A stretch of 37,133 bases of DNA from Patescibacteria group bacterium (GCA_018821245.1 JAHJMO010000016.1:67201-104333); one strand, 5' to 3'. Positions 16,568-25,041 are shown, counted from the stretch's first letter. Numbers and translations are program-made. The notes: generated by a model not told the origin, from the letters alone.

Positions 16568-18199
16568 ATGAAAAATAAGATTGCTGCTGTGCTGTTTTTA
16601 TGTATTGTTTCAGTTTTCCCGCTTCTTGATCTTCTCAACGCCGGACTGCCGTTTGGTCACGATACACCTGACCACGTAGCGCGAATTGCAAATTTTTATC
16701 AGTCGCTTTCGGAAGGAAACATAATTCCCCGTTGGGCAGAGAAATTGAATTGGGGGTACGGCCATCCTGTTCTCATGTTTTTGTACCCATTGCCATCATA
16801 TCTGACTTCATTTATTCACACGCTTGGCTTTTCTTTCGTTGACAGCACTAAGCTGACACTTGCTATTGCGTACGTTGCGAGCGTCATAGCCATGTATCTA
16901 TGGGCATCTGCTGCTTTTAATAAGCGTGTCGGAATTGTATCGGCAATTCTCTACGGATTTGCGCCGTACCGATTTATAGACTTGTATGTACGTGGAGCCA
17001 TAGGCGAGCATGTGGCGTTCGTTTTCCCTCCGCTCGTTCTCTATTTTCTTCGTAAACGTTCTTTTTTTGGTGCATCATTGTCTCTCGCCGCACTTATTCT
17101 TTCACATAATGCCATGGCCATCATGTTTCTTCCTATTATAGGTTTGTACGGTTTATACCTTCTTTTTTTCGAAGAAAAAAGGAAAATGTTATTCACTATT
17201 CACTATTCACTATTCACTATTCTGGGTTTCGCCCTGTCTGCCTTTTTTTGGGCCCCGGCTTTTTTTGAAGGCAAATATACACTCCGGGATATTGTGACGG
17301 CAGGAGAATTTTCGGATCGTTTTGTGCCATTGACCCGGTTTTTCTATTCGCCATGGACATATGGGGGATCAAATGAATTTTCCAAGTCTTTGGGAATTGC
17401 CCAATGGATGGGTATTGTTGCTGCTGTCGGAGCAATGTGGCGCGCGAAAGAGAAAGCGTTGAAGTGGTTCGTATGCGGAGGATTATTGCTATTGGCCGGA
17501 TCGATATTTTTTATGACATCGTGGTCTTTCGGCATTTGGAATACATTCTCAATATTGCAAAAGTTTCAATTCCCATGGCGACTCTTGTCTGCCGCTGTTT
17601 TCATCGCGGCAATTGTAGGGGCGATGGGTTTGGATTTTATACTTGGAAAAATCAAACGCAATAGAGTCTTCGTATATGTGGGCTTGGTGTTGTTTGTCAT
17701 TCTCACGACTATTCCAATGTGGAAGGCCAAAAGCTATAGTTTGAAACCCGAATCGTATTACACAGGGGTTTATGATAGTACGACAGATACGGGTGAAAGC
17801 AGTCCAATCTGGTCGGTGCGATTCATGGAACATCGTCCGACAGCTCCTTTGGAGATTATCGAGGGTCAAGCGGAGATTGCTGTCCTTGAACGCACAAGCA
17901 CTATACACGGGTACAACATATCGGTAAGCCAAAGGGCGCGATTTGTAGAAAACACTCTCTACTTTCCGGGGTGGAACATATGGGCAAATAATGTAGCGTC
18001 CGATATACAATTTCAGGACCCGTCATACCGAGGCCTTATGACGTTTTGGCTGGAACCCGGCAATTATACGGTTCGGGCAGAATTTGGCGAAACGAAATTG
18101 AGACATGTCGCTAATATTATAGGTGCGATCGGAGTGCTTGTGACTGGTATACTATTATTGTTTCCATTATGTCGGAGAAGAAAAAAACCATATCAATAG
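16568..18199 (+). CDS. 6-pyruvoyl-tetrahydropterin synthase-related membrane protein (probable GT-C)
   Basis: Starting at ATG 16568 gives 543 residues beginning MKNKIAAVLF, a clean first membrane helix; ATG 16541 would add nine residues. The first loop has GHDTPDHVARI (residues 30-40), IIPRWAEKLNWGYGHPVLMFLYPLPSY (from 53), then many helices and a C-terminal soluble domain with YFPGWNIWANN. This is the family labelled PTPS-related in databases (PF10131). The name is historical: the polytopic layout with an early D/H motif looks like a GT-C transferase rather than a pterin enzyme. The C-terminal YFPGW-x-hydrophobic element also resembles the YfhO C-terminal domain. A 7-bp array lies at 17191-17218. 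The gene overlaps the following GT2 by 31 bases. Confidence 0.8.
   Translation: MKNKIAAVLFLCIVSVFPLLDLLNAGLPFGHDTPDHVARIANFYQSLSEGNIIPRWAEKLNWGYGHPVLMFLYPLPSYLTSFIHTLGFSFVDSTKLTLAIAYVASVIAMYLWASAAFNKRVGIVSAILYGFAPYRFIDLYVRGAIGEHVAFVFPPLVLYFLRKRSFFGASLSLAALILSHNAMAIMFLPIIGLYGLYLLFFEEKRKMLFTIHYSLFTILGFALSAFFWAPAFFEGKYTLRDIVTAGEFSDRFVPLTRFFYSPWTYGGSNEFSKSLGIAQWMGIVAAVGAMWRAKEKALKWFVCGGLLLLAGSIFFMTSWSFGIWNTFSILQKFQFPWRLLSAAVFIAAIVGAMGLDFILGKIKRNRVFVYVGLVLFVILTTIPMWKAKSYSLKPESYYTGVYDSTTDTGESSPIWSVRFMEHRPTAPLEIIEGQAEIAVLERTSTIHGYNISVSQRARFVENTLYFPGWNIWANNVASDIQFQDPSYRGLMTFWLEPGNYTVRAEFGETKLRHVANIIGAIGVLVTGILLLFPLCRRRKKPYQ
17191..17218 (+). repeat. four perfect 7-bp tandem repeats, unit ATTCACT
   Basis: Four identical ATTCACT units are followed by a partial fifth (ATTC). 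They are in frame in the PTPS-related gene and encode FTIHYSLFTI at the junction between a charged cytoplasmic loop (EEKRK) and a membrane helix. This is the cleanest array in the window. Confidence 0.92.
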
Positions 18200-18936
18200 C
18201 ACTCGCGGTTTACAACGAAGAACAAAACATCCGCAGGTGTTTGTCTGCCGTATGCGGGTTGGCCTCTGAAATAGTCGTGGTGGACGGGGGATCGCGTGAC
18301 AACACAGTAAGCATCTCAAAAGAATTCGGGGCCAAAGTTATCAAGACCGATAATCCGCCGATTTTTCATATCAACAAACAGAAAGCACTAGACGCATGTC
18401 TCGGGGAGTGGATTTTGCAGCTCGATGCCGATGAAGTAGTCACTCCCGAACTCCGAGAAGAAATACTCAAAACAATTAGACTTTCGACTCCGAACGGTTA
18501 CTATATTCCGCGCAAAAACTTCTTTTGCGGTCATTGGTTAAAAAAGGGTGGACAATATCCCGATTATGTCATTCGACTGGTAAGAAATGGCTTTGCACGG
18601 TTTCCTTGTAAATCAGTTCACGAACAGATCGAGATTCAGGGAAATATCGGATATTTGAAAGAGCCATTGCAACACTTTTCATATAAAACAAAAGAGGATT
18701 ATTGGAGGAAGGCCGATTCCTATACAACACTAACCGCTCAAGAAATGAAAACAAAAGAAAGTTCAAATAATGTGCAAACCTGGATAATATATATGGTACT
18801 AAAACCCTTACAAACATTTTTATCATTATTTATTCGTCACAAAGGATTTATAGACGGGTGGTACGGATTGATTTTTGCTTATTGGTCAGCTCTTCATTTT
18901 CCCATTGCGTACAAAAAATATAGACAGATGAAATGA
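18169..18936 (+). CDS. GT2-family glycosyltransferase, WaaE/KdtX-like
   Basis: The 255-residue product has ISIALAVYNEEQNIRRCL, the nucleotide-binding VDGGSRDNT (38-46), the metal-binding DADE (86-89), NGYYIPRKNFFCGHWLKKGG and a His-containing VHEQIE block, followed by a C-terminal tail with two hydrophobic stretches. This is the full set of WaaE/KdtX-type GT2 motifs; in enterobacteria WaaE adds glucose to the LPS core. In this setting it probably adds a hexose to a cytoplasmic lipid-linked glycan. It overlaps the previous gene by 31 bases and the next by ATGA. Two 7-bp units, GACTTTC and GACTCCG, occur at 18479-18492 just before the conserved NGYYIPR. Confidence 0.9.
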   Translation: MSEKKKTISIALAVYNEEQNIRRCLSAVCGLASEIVVVDGGSRDNTVSISKEFGAKVIKTDNPPIFHINKQKALDACLGEWILQLDADEVVTPELREEILKTIRLSTPNGYYIPRKNFFCGHWLKKGGQYPDYVIRLVRNGFARFPCKSVHEQIEIQGNIGYLKEPLQHFSYKTKEDYWRKADSYTTLTAQEMKTKESSNNVQTWIIYMVLKPLQTFLSLFIRHKGFIDGWYGLIFAYWSALHFPIAYKKYRQMK

Positions 18937-19457
18937 AAAATAATATTTTCGTAGTAATTATTTTTATATATTTATCATTTATCATTGGACATTTATCATT
19001 GGTCCATGCTGATTATGTTCTCCCGTATCCTTCATATATGCCGGGTAATAAGTTGTATAAAGTTTCCCGGATTATTGATCAGGTGAAAAAGTTTTGGTAC
19101 TGGGGATCCATTGCGGGTGTAAAGTATCACTTGGGCTTGTCTGATAAATATCTGGTAGAAGCAAAGACGCTATTTGAATACAAACAATATTTACTGGCAA
19201 CGGATGCGCTCAGGCGCTCGGATACGGAATATATAGAGATACCTCAGTTCATTGTACGGGCAAAAGTAGAAGGGAAAGATATCACCTTGCTGGAAAAAAC
19301 AGTTAAGGAAGCTGCCCAAACACATATACAAATTTTAGATGGTTTTAAACAAACTGTGCCTGCCGAATTTACCTGGACGCCGGAAAAGACCACTCCTACC
19401 ATACTTCCGATCGGTAATCTCATAGAGACATCCATAAACATCAGAGGCCAGAAATGA
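18933..19457 (+). CDS. secreted DUF5667-like protein
   Basis: The 174-residue product has a signal peptide (positive start MKN, hydrophobic core to about residue 24, likely cleavage after VHA at 26). It is followed by LPYPSYMPGNKLYKVSRIIDQVKKFW and KYHLGLSDKYLVEAKTLFEYKQYLLATDALRRSD. The P-G-x-x-L-Y-K start, two amphipathic helices and L-x-x-A-x-x-L-x-E-A pattern match DUF5667-type proteins, which have no assigned biochemical role. It is probably an exported helical protein, unlike the rest of this operon. The signal peptide is encoded by a 7-bp repeat array (18972-19006). Start and stop both overlap neighbours as ATGA. Confidence 0.75.
   Translation: MKNNIFVVIIFIYLSFIIGHLSLVHADYVLPYPSYMPGNKLYKVSRIIDQVKKFWYWGSIAGVKYHLGLSDKYLVEAKTLFEYKQYLLATDALRRSDTEYIEIPQFIVRAKVEGKDITLLEKTVKEAAQTHIQILDGFKQTVPAEFTWTPEKTTPTILPIGNLIETSINIRGQK
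18972..19006 (+). repeat. 7-bp tandem array encoding a signal peptide core
   Basis: Five consecutive 7-bp units: TTATCAT (18972), TTATCAT (18979), TGGACAT (18986), TTATCAT (18993) and TGGTCCA (19000). They encode LSFIIGHLSLVH, the hydrophobic core and end of the signal peptide of the DUF5667-like protein. Confidence 0.8.
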
Positions 19458-20590
19458 AGACATTATTTTTTCTTTTCATTTTCATCTCCTTGGTAGTTGC
19501 CGTTTTCAGTTACGGATTTACCGATCCGAATCTGGTACTTTTAAAACATCCATTCTTCGTTAGTATTCAGGAAATGTTGCACCAGCTTGTTTATGCACAT
19601 ACAGGTACGGCAGCACTCATTACCGGAAGTATTCTGATAACATTTTTTGTTTTGTACATCGGTGTGCTACGTTTACAGGAGAAAGCCACGAAAGAGGAAA
19701 GAAAAAAATTTATTAAACTTTTCATTATCATTGGAATCATTCTCCTTCTGTCTTATCCGATGTTTTCCTATGATGTATTTAACTATATCCTTACGGCCAA
19801 GCTAACGTATTTTTGGAAAGAAAATCCATACGTAGTGATGCCGATTGAAATTTCCAATGATCCCAACCTTATGTTCACCCGGGCCGCCAATAAGCTGGCA
19901 CTATATGGACCCACTTGGATTAGTGCGACATTCCTTCCGTCATTGGTTGGATTTGGTAACGTGTGGCTCTCCATCATTGCATTTAAGGTTTTGGTTGGTG
20001 CATGGTATGGAATATTTCTGTGGATGATTTACCGTTTCACTAAGACTCTTTGGAATGTAGTTTTTTTTGCACTCAACCCGCTTATTCTTTCCGAAGTGTT
20101 CATCAATGGGCATAACGATATCCTTATGATGGTTTTATCTCTGGGAGGACTACTGTTGTGGCAAAATATGCAGCCAAAATACCGCTATCTGGGTTTTATG
20201 AGTTTTGTAGCATCAATATTTGTAAAAGGCGCATCTATTGTCCTTATACCGCTGTTTTTTCTCCGTTGGCCTATGGACAAAATACTCAGCGCAGGATTTT
20301 GGCTTATGTTCGGGGTTTTACTGCTTACGCCTATCCGCGAAGAAATGTATCCCTGGTATGCAGTATGGGTGCTAACATTTGCAGCATTAATACCGAAAAA
20401 CAAAGCTAAATTTATCCATTCTTTTTCTATAGTACTATCTTTCGGGTTACTTATGCGTCATCTTCCGTATATCGTGACTCGTGAATACGGTGGGGTAGGT
20501 CCTCTGTGGCGGTTGCTCTTGACCGCCGTTCCTGTTGTGGTCTACTTGTTCTTTCGTTTCCTAAAGTCCATATCACGTAAAGATATGTAA
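19454..20590 (+). CDS. GT-C mannosyltransferase-like membrane protein (MptB/GT87-like)
   Basis: The 378-residue protein has about ten hydrophobic segments. The first large loop contains FSYDVFNYILTAKLTYFWKENPYVV with Tyr106-Asp107 and NPY at 124-126, followed by YGPTWI, FALNPLILSEVFINGHNDILMM and ASIFVKGASIVLIPLFFL. SYDxxxY...NPY and NPLxLxExxxNGHND are typical of polyprenol-phosphomannose-dependent alpha-mannosyltransferases such as MptA/MptB, but donor specificity is not proven. The ATG overlaps the previous TGA. A long stem-loop starting at the stop codon probably ends the transcript. Confidence 0.75.
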   Translation: MKTLFFLFIFISLVVAVFSYGFTDPNLVLLKHPFFVSIQEMLHQLVYAHTGTAALITGSILITFFVLYIGVLRLQEKATKEERKKFIKLFIIIGIILLLSYPMFSYDVFNYILTAKLTYFWKENPYVVMPIEISNDPNLMFTRAANKLALYGPTWISATFLPSLVGFGNVWLSIIAFKVLVGAWYGIFLWMIYRFTKTLWNVVFFALNPLILSEVFINGHNDILMMVLSLGGLLLWQNMQPKYRYLGFMSFVASIFVKGASIVLIPLFFLRWPMDKILSAGFWLMFGVLLLTPIREEMYPWYAVWVLTFAALIPKNKAKFIHSFSIVLSFGLLMRHLPYIVTREYGGVGPLWRLLLTAVPVVVYLFFRFLKSISRKDM

Positions 20591-20629
20591 TTTTACTTAC
20601 GACCGCATTAAAAATTACATATCTTTTTT
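20579..20629 (+). terminator. stem-loop with T run, probable intrinsic terminator
   Basis: AAAGATATGTAATTTT (20579-20594) is perfectly complementary to 20611-20626 across a 16-nt loop, and T residues continue to 20629. The left arm contains the TAA stop of the upstream gene. The stem is AT-rich, with only two G-C pairs, so the hairpin may be leaky. It would separate the operon ending at 20590 from the gene starting at 20652. Confidence 0.6.
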
Positions 20630-20651
20630 GTATCTATTTTCTTATTTTGGT

Positions 20652-22235
20652 ATGAAACGAGTTTGGTTTTTTATTGCGATCATTCCTGCAATTATTGCAG
20701 CCAGAGCTCTATTTAGTCCGGGATTTATACACACTCATGACGGGGAATATCATATCATCCGTATTGTGGAATTTGCCAGAATGTTAAGCGCCGGATATTG
20801 GTTTCCCCGTTGGGCGCCGACACTCAATAGCGGGTACGGTATTCCGATATTTCAATATCATTATCCTTTGCCGAATTATATCGGGTCGTTTGTCAGACTC
20901 TTTACTCATGATGCGGTATATGCATTTCAGATATCCATGGGTTTGGGATATATCTTTGCGTCTTTTGGTTCATTTTTATGGCTTACAAGTCTTTATGGAT
21001 CTTTTGCGGCACTTCTTGGCGCAGTTGCAGGAGCTTTTGTACCGTATTGGTTTGTAGATATATACGTCAGAGGGTCTATCGGAGAAGTGTGGGCGATGGC
21101 ATTGCTTTTTTTCATTCTTTGGGCAATTGAAAAGAAGCGATATGTTTACACAGCTTTGTTATATGGATTATTACTTCTTAGCCATAATATTCTCGGAATG
21201 GTATTTACTCCGTTTCTTTTCATATATATGGTGATTCGAAATATAAAAGGAATCGGGAGCCTCATGTGGGGTATCGGATTATCAGCATATTTTTGGCTCC
21301 CTGCCCTATGGGAACAACAGTATGTAGTAGGACTTAATACAGTTAATTTTCGAGAACATTTTGTCGCCTTGTACGAATTATTGATCCCATCCTGGGGGAC
21401 GGAATTCTCCGGGGGCGGTTTTGGGGGGAATAAAATATCATTTCAATTAGGTGTTATTCCGATAATTATTATTGTTGCATCATTCGCAACGTTCATTCGC
21501 CGGAAAGAGAAACAATCAGATATATTAGCGAGATGGTTCTTGCTTTTAGTTGGGTTAATACTCGTTTTCATACTTCCATGGTCAAAAGGAATATGGGAAG
21601 TAGTTTTGCCACTGCAGTTCATACAATACCCCTGGAGATTATTATCTTTTATGATTCCGGCAACTGCCTTTTTGACCGCTTACCTGACCAGGAAATCAAA
21701 AACACCTTATGGCATCATTGTTTTAGCTATTATGGGTGTGATAGTCACGTTTTCCTATACAAGAAAAGTCCAATACGCTCCCCGAAACGAAGCCTATTAT
21801 ACGGCAAGAAGCAATTTTACCGACGGTACATCGTCCATGGGCAACAGCTTTTCCACCATTTGGACGGGTTGGAAAGACACGCGTCCAGAGTCAGCTGTCA
21901 AAATCAACGGCGGACAGTTAGTGCGTCAGATCCGGTGGAAATATTTAGACAAGTCGTTTGTGGCCTTTATGTCACGCGCGGGAGAGGTGACGATAAACAC
22001 GCTTTATTTTCCCGGGTGGATTGCTATGGTTGACGGCGTCCAAGTGCCCATATCCTATGAGCACGACGGAGTTATCCATGTGCGCGTGGCAGAAGGGGAA
22101 CACGTTATTGAGGTGCGTTTCGTCAATACGCTGCCCAGAACGATCGGCAATATTGTTTCTTTTGTCAGTTTGGCCATGATCGCCTCATGGGGTATACTTC
22201 GTTATATAAGTCGAAAGTATGAAAATTGCAATTGA
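20652..22235 (+). CDS. 6-pyruvoyl-tetrahydropterin synthase-related membrane protein, second copy
   Basis: ATG 20652 gives 527 residues; the TTG at 20628 lies in the terminator T run and is unlikely. The first loop has HTHDGEYHIIRIVEFARML (from residue 27), WFPRWAPTLNSGYGIPIFQYHYPLPNY, then a long run of helices with YVRGSIGEVWAMALLFF and SHNILGMVF, and a C-terminal beta-rich part with LYFPGWIAMVDGVQV. The order matches the gene at 16568-18199, so these are distant paralogues. PF10131-type proteins are probably extracytoplasmic sugar transferases; this is inferred from the fold pattern and the locus. The gene overlaps the next GT4 by 17 bases. Confidence 0.8.
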   Translation: MKRVWFFIAIIPAIIAARALFSPGFIHTHDGEYHIIRIVEFARMLSAGYWFPRWAPTLNSGYGIPIFQYHYPLPNYIGSFVRLFTHDAVYAFQISMGLGYIFASFGSFLWLTSLYGSFAALLGAVAGAFVPYWFVDIYVRGSIGEVWAMALLFFILWAIEKKRYVYTALLYGLLLLSHNILGMVFTPFLFIYMVIRNIKGIGSLMWGIGLSAYFWLPALWEQQYVVGLNTVNFREHFVALYELLIPSWGTEFSGGGFGGNKISFQLGVIPIIIIVASFATFIRRKEKQSDILARWFLLLVGLILVFILPWSKGIWEVVLPLQFIQYPWRLLSFMIPATAFLTAYLTRKSKTPYGIIVLAIMGVIVTFSYTRKVQYAPRNEAYYTARSNFTDGTSSMGNSFSTIWTGWKDTRPESAVKINGGQLVRQIRWKYLDKSFVAFMSRAGEVTINTLYFPGWIAMVDGVQVPISYEHDGVIHVRVAEGEHVIEVRFVNTLPRTIGNIVSFVSLAMIASWGILRYISRKYENCN

Positions 22236-23280
22236 CATATCTCCTCTGAAATCGGGACACGGACAGCGTGGAGTAGGGAAGTATACAAAGTCGTTAATTG
22301 AAGCTTTGGAAAAGTACGAGAAGCGCAATACGTATATTTTATTTACTCGAGGTCAAAATATACCCAAAAATGCGGATTTAGTGCATTATCCTTATTTTGA
22401 TCCATTTTTTCTGACACTACCGTTTCGTAAAACGAAGCCGACTTTAGTTACGGTGCACGACGTAATACCTTTGGTTTTTCCTGACAAATTTCCGGCGGGA
22501 TTACGAGGTAATTTAAAATGGCAAGCCCAAAAAGTATCCCTCAAAGGCGCAGCCAGAATTATTACTGATTCAAATTCATCCAAGCGCGATATTGTCAGAA
22601 TAACAGGAGTTAACGGAAAACGCATCGATGTGGTGTATTTAGCGCCTCCAGCTGCTTATAAACTCATTAAAGATAAAATAATTTTGAGAAAAGTGAGGCG
22701 AAAGTATAAAATCCCCGAAAGTTTTATCATCTATACGGGTGATGTAAATTGGAACAAAAATATCAGTGGCTTACTTCACGCATTTTCTCGACTTTCGACT
22801 TTTGACTTTCGGATTTCAACTAATCTAGTTTTAGTCGGTTCATCATTTCTGAACTTATCCCTTGCCGAAGCCAGAGAGATAAATACATTAATAGATAATT
22901 TACGGCTAAATAATCGCATTATCAGGCCCGGTTATGTGTCTGAAGATGATTTAGTTTGTCTTTATAGTCAGGCATTGTGCTTGGTACAACCGTCCCATTA
23001 TGAAGGGTTTGGTTTGCCGGTACTGGAGGCAATGGCTTGCGGATGTCCTTCTGTTGTGGCAAACAATTCCAGCTTGTCTGAGATAGCCGGACCGTCGATC
23101 CTGGTGGACGCAAACGATGTGCAGTCGATCGCAATGGGCATGGAGAAGGTAATCAGCATGTCGGACACAGAAAGGTTAAACATGGTGAGATTGGGGATAG
23201 AGTGGAGTTCGTTATTTACGTGGAAGAAGGTTGCAGAAAGCACGGCTACGTCGTATGAGAGCGTTTTGGAACAACTATAA
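22219..23280 (+). CDS. GT4-family (GT-B) glycosyltransferase
   Basis: The 353-residue product starts MKIAIDISPL with the GQRGVGKYTKSL loop of GT4 enzymes. The linker region has LVTVHDVIPLVFPD, ITDSNSSKRDI and IYTGDVNWNKNISGLLHAF, and the donor-binding E-x7-E is Glu262/Glu270 (EGFGLPVLE). WbaZ- and RfaB-like mannosyl- or galactosyltransferases look like this; the donor is not known. It should act in the cytoplasm on a lipid-linked acceptor. A four-unit 7-bp array (22790-22817) inserts RLSTFDFRIST in the surface loop after the LLHAF helix. The start overlaps the previous gene by 17 bases and the end overlaps the next by 26. Confidence 0.92.
   Translation: MKIAIDISPLKSGHGQRGVGKYTKSLIEALEKYEKRNTYILFTRGQNIPKNADLVHYPYFDPFFLTLPFRKTKPTLVTVHDVIPLVFPDKFPAGLRGNLKWQAQKVSLKGAARIITDSNSSKRDIVRITGVNGKRIDVVYLAPPAAYKLIKDKIILRKVRRKYKIPESFIIYTGDVNWNKNISGLLHAFSRLSTFDFRISTNLVLVGSSFLNLSLAEAREINTLIDNLRLNNRIIRPGYVSEDDLVCLYSQALCLVQPSHYEGFGLPVLEAMACGCPSVVANNSSLSEIAGPSILVDANDVQSIAMGMEKVISMSDTERLNMVRLGIEWSSLFTWKKVAESTATSYESVLEQL
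22790..22817 (+). repeat. 7-bp tandem array, unit GACTTTC
   Basis: Units GACTTTC (22790), GACTTTT (22797), GACTTTC (22804) and GGATTTC (22811) lie in frame in the GT4 gene. They encode LSTFDFRIS between a helix and the NLVLVG strand, a loop position where extra residues are tolerated in GT-B folds. Confidence 0.85.
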
Positions 23281-24355
23281 ATTTGTATGTATTGCTTATG
23301 CTCTATGGCGTATCACACTAGGCCTTGCGGCCCTGTTGTCCGTTAAATTTATACCGCTACGAGTAGGTTTCCTGGGTGCAATTCCCTGGTCCAACATGGA
23401 CGGCGTGCACTATATAGAGATTGCCAAACACGGATATTTTCAGTATGGAGAGGCATTTTTTCCGTTATACCCGTTCCTTATCCGCATGCTTGCGACATAT
23501 ACTTTTTTTTCTTATGAGGCAGCAGGGTTACTGATATCTCATATTGGGTTTTTGGCCGGGCTTTTGCTTTTATACCGAATGATTGTTCGACATTCGAAAG
23601 CCCTCGCTCGCTGGACGATTGTTTTTCTTCTTGCGTTTCCGACGGCGTTTTTTTATGCCGCGGTATACACGGAAGGGCTATTTTTTTTCCTGATCGTCGC
23701 ATCGGTTGCGTTGGCGAAGGAGAAGCGGTGGTTTGCCGCCGGAATTTGCGGCGCGCTTGCCGCCGCAACGCGTGTTGTCGGGATAACTACCTTAGTGTTG
23801 GTTGCATGGGAATACTGGCAGAACAAACCGAAACGGATAAGACTCTCCGATATTGCTAGTATAGCCATCATTCCTCTCGGGCTTCTTTGCTATATGTGGT
23901 ATTTGTATCGCATGACCGGAGACCCGTTTATGTTTTTTCATGTCCAGCCAATGTACGGAGCAAACAGAAGCGGGAACGCGATAATTTTCTTGCCGCAGGT
24001 ATTCTGGAGGTACGGAAAAATTATTTTCACCGCGTTCCTCAAGCCGACGGCAGAGTCCTATGTTGTTTCTGTTTTTGAGTGCCTTTTCACCATCGGAGCG
24101 TACGTGCTCTTGTACATAGGCTGGCGGTCAAAAGAAAAAATGTCCTATCTGATATATGCCATTTGTGTTCTGACAATTCCCACGTTTACCGGTACGCTGT
24201 CGTCCATGCCGCGATATATTGTAAGCGTGTTTCCTCTTTTTATTGTACTGGGACGGCTTGTCCCTACATCATTCAAAGTGACGCTTGTTGTACTATTTGG
24301 CATTCTCCAGATGGTTGCTGCGATGGTATACTTACGTGGATGGTTTGTCGCATGA
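23255..24355 (+). CDS. PIG-V-like membrane mannosyltransferase
   Basis: Starting at ATG 23255 gives 366 residues; the upstream TTG at 23231 is less likely. After the first helix comes PWSNMDGVHYIEIAKHGYF (Asp49), then GEAFFPLYPFLIRML, then FLLAFPTAFFYAAVYTEGLFFFL and AAATRVVGIT. W-x-x-x-D-x-x-H-Y-x-x-I-A...FFPLYP and FP-x-A-x-F-x-x-x-Y-T-E-x-L-F-F are the signature of the PIG-V/mannosyltransferase-2 family, GT-C enzymes that use dolichyl- or polyprenyl-phosphate mannose. It probably adds mannose on the outer face. It overlaps the GT4 upstream, and its TGA overlaps the ATG of a DPM-synthase-like gene, an apt pairing of donor synthase and user. Confidence 0.85.
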   Translation: MRAFWNNYKFVCIAYALWRITLGLAALLSVKFIPLRVGFLGAIPWSNMDGVHYIEIAKHGYFQYGEAFFPLYPFLIRMLATYTFFSYEAAGLLISHIGFLAGLLLLYRMIVRHSKALARWTIVFLLAFPTAFFYAAVYTEGLFFFLIVASVALAKEKRWFAAGICGALAAATRVVGITTLVLVAWEYWQNKPKRIRLSDIASIAIIPLGLLCYMWYLYRMTGDPFMFFHVQPMYGANRSGNAIIFLPQVFWRYGKIIFTAFLKPTAESYVVSVFECLFTIGAYVLLYIGWRSKEKMSYLIYAICVLTIPTFTGTLSSMPRYIVSVFPLFIVLGRLVPTSFKVTLVVLFGILQMVAAMVYLRGWFVA

Positions 24356-25041
24356 ATACATTATCCGTCATAATTCCAGTCTATAACGAAGAAAAGACCA
24401 TTGGCGAAATACTTCTTCGTGTCACCCGCTTACGGTTGTCCGGATGGACGAAAGAAATTATTGTTATTGATGACGGATCAACCGATAAGACACGTTTGCT
24501 TCTTGAGAAGTGGGAGAAAAAAGTTACCGTTATCTATAAGAAGAAAAATGAAGGAAAAGGAAGCGCAGTAAGTATCGGATTATCTAAAGCAACAGGTGAA
24601 ATTATTCTTATCCAGGACGCGGACTTGGAATATAGTCCGGAGGACTACCCTGCGCTTCTTACTCCATTTGAAAACTCCAAGATAAACATCGTCTACGGTT
24701 CAAGATTTTTGGGTCCTCATCTTTCTACCATGTTTCTTTACGCTTTAGGAAATAAGTTTGTAACCTTCGTAACAAACATCCTCTATAACACCAACATAAC
24801 CGATATGGAAACCGGGTATAAGGTTTTTCGAAGAGAGATATTAGAGAAAATTATACCCATAAAAGCCAAGAGTTTCGATTTTGAGCCGGAATTTACCGCT
24901 AAGGTTCTACGGTTTGGATATCAGATCTATGAGGTACCCATATCGTATTTCGGAAGGAAATTCAGTGAAGGCAAGAAATTAACATGGCGCGACGGAGTGC
25001 AGGCCCTATGGATATTGCTGAAGTATAGATTAATCCTTTAA
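24352..25041 (+). CDS. DPM-synthase-like GT2 (polyprenyl-phosphate sugar synthase)
   Basis: ATG 24352 overlaps the previous TGA and begins MNTLSVIIPVYNEE, the true family start; the frame open to 24079 is only read-through of the previous gene. The product has 229 residues with VIDDGSTDKT (38-47), KNEGKGSAVSIGL, QDADLEYSPEDY (88-99) with the metal-binding DAD, and METGYKVFRREIL, then FDFEPEFTAKV. These are the motifs of dolichyl-phosphate-mannose synthase-type GT2 enzymes, which transfer a hexose from GDP- or UDP-sugar to polyprenyl phosphate on the cytoplasmic side. No membrane helix is visible, so it is the short soluble type. It probably feeds the GT-C enzymes nearby. Confidence 0.92.
   Translation: MNTLSVIIPVYNEEKTIGEILLRVTRLRLSGWTKEIIVIDDGSTDKTRLLLEKWEKKVTVIYKKKNEGKGSAVSIGLSKATGEIILIQDADLEYSPEDYPALLTPFENSKINIVYGSRFLGPHLSTMFLYALGNKFVTFVTNILYNTNITDMETGYKVFRREILEKIIPIKAKSFDFEPEFTAKVLRFGYQIYEVPISYFGRKFSEGKKLTWRDGVQALWILLKYRLIL

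Noticed and set aside
16568-18199. Pterin biosynthesis function suggested by the database name of the PTPS-related family
   Set aside because: The protein is polytopic with a GT-C-like first loop and no zinc-binding His triad of true 6-pyruvoyl-tetrahydropterin synthase in a soluble fold; the locus is glycan synthesis.
24079-24351. Upstream extension of the DPM-like GT2 (91 extra codons)
   Set aside because: These codons run antiphase through the PIG-V-like gene and have no conserved pattern; the family start MNTLSVIIPVYNEE is at 24352 with an ATGA overlap.
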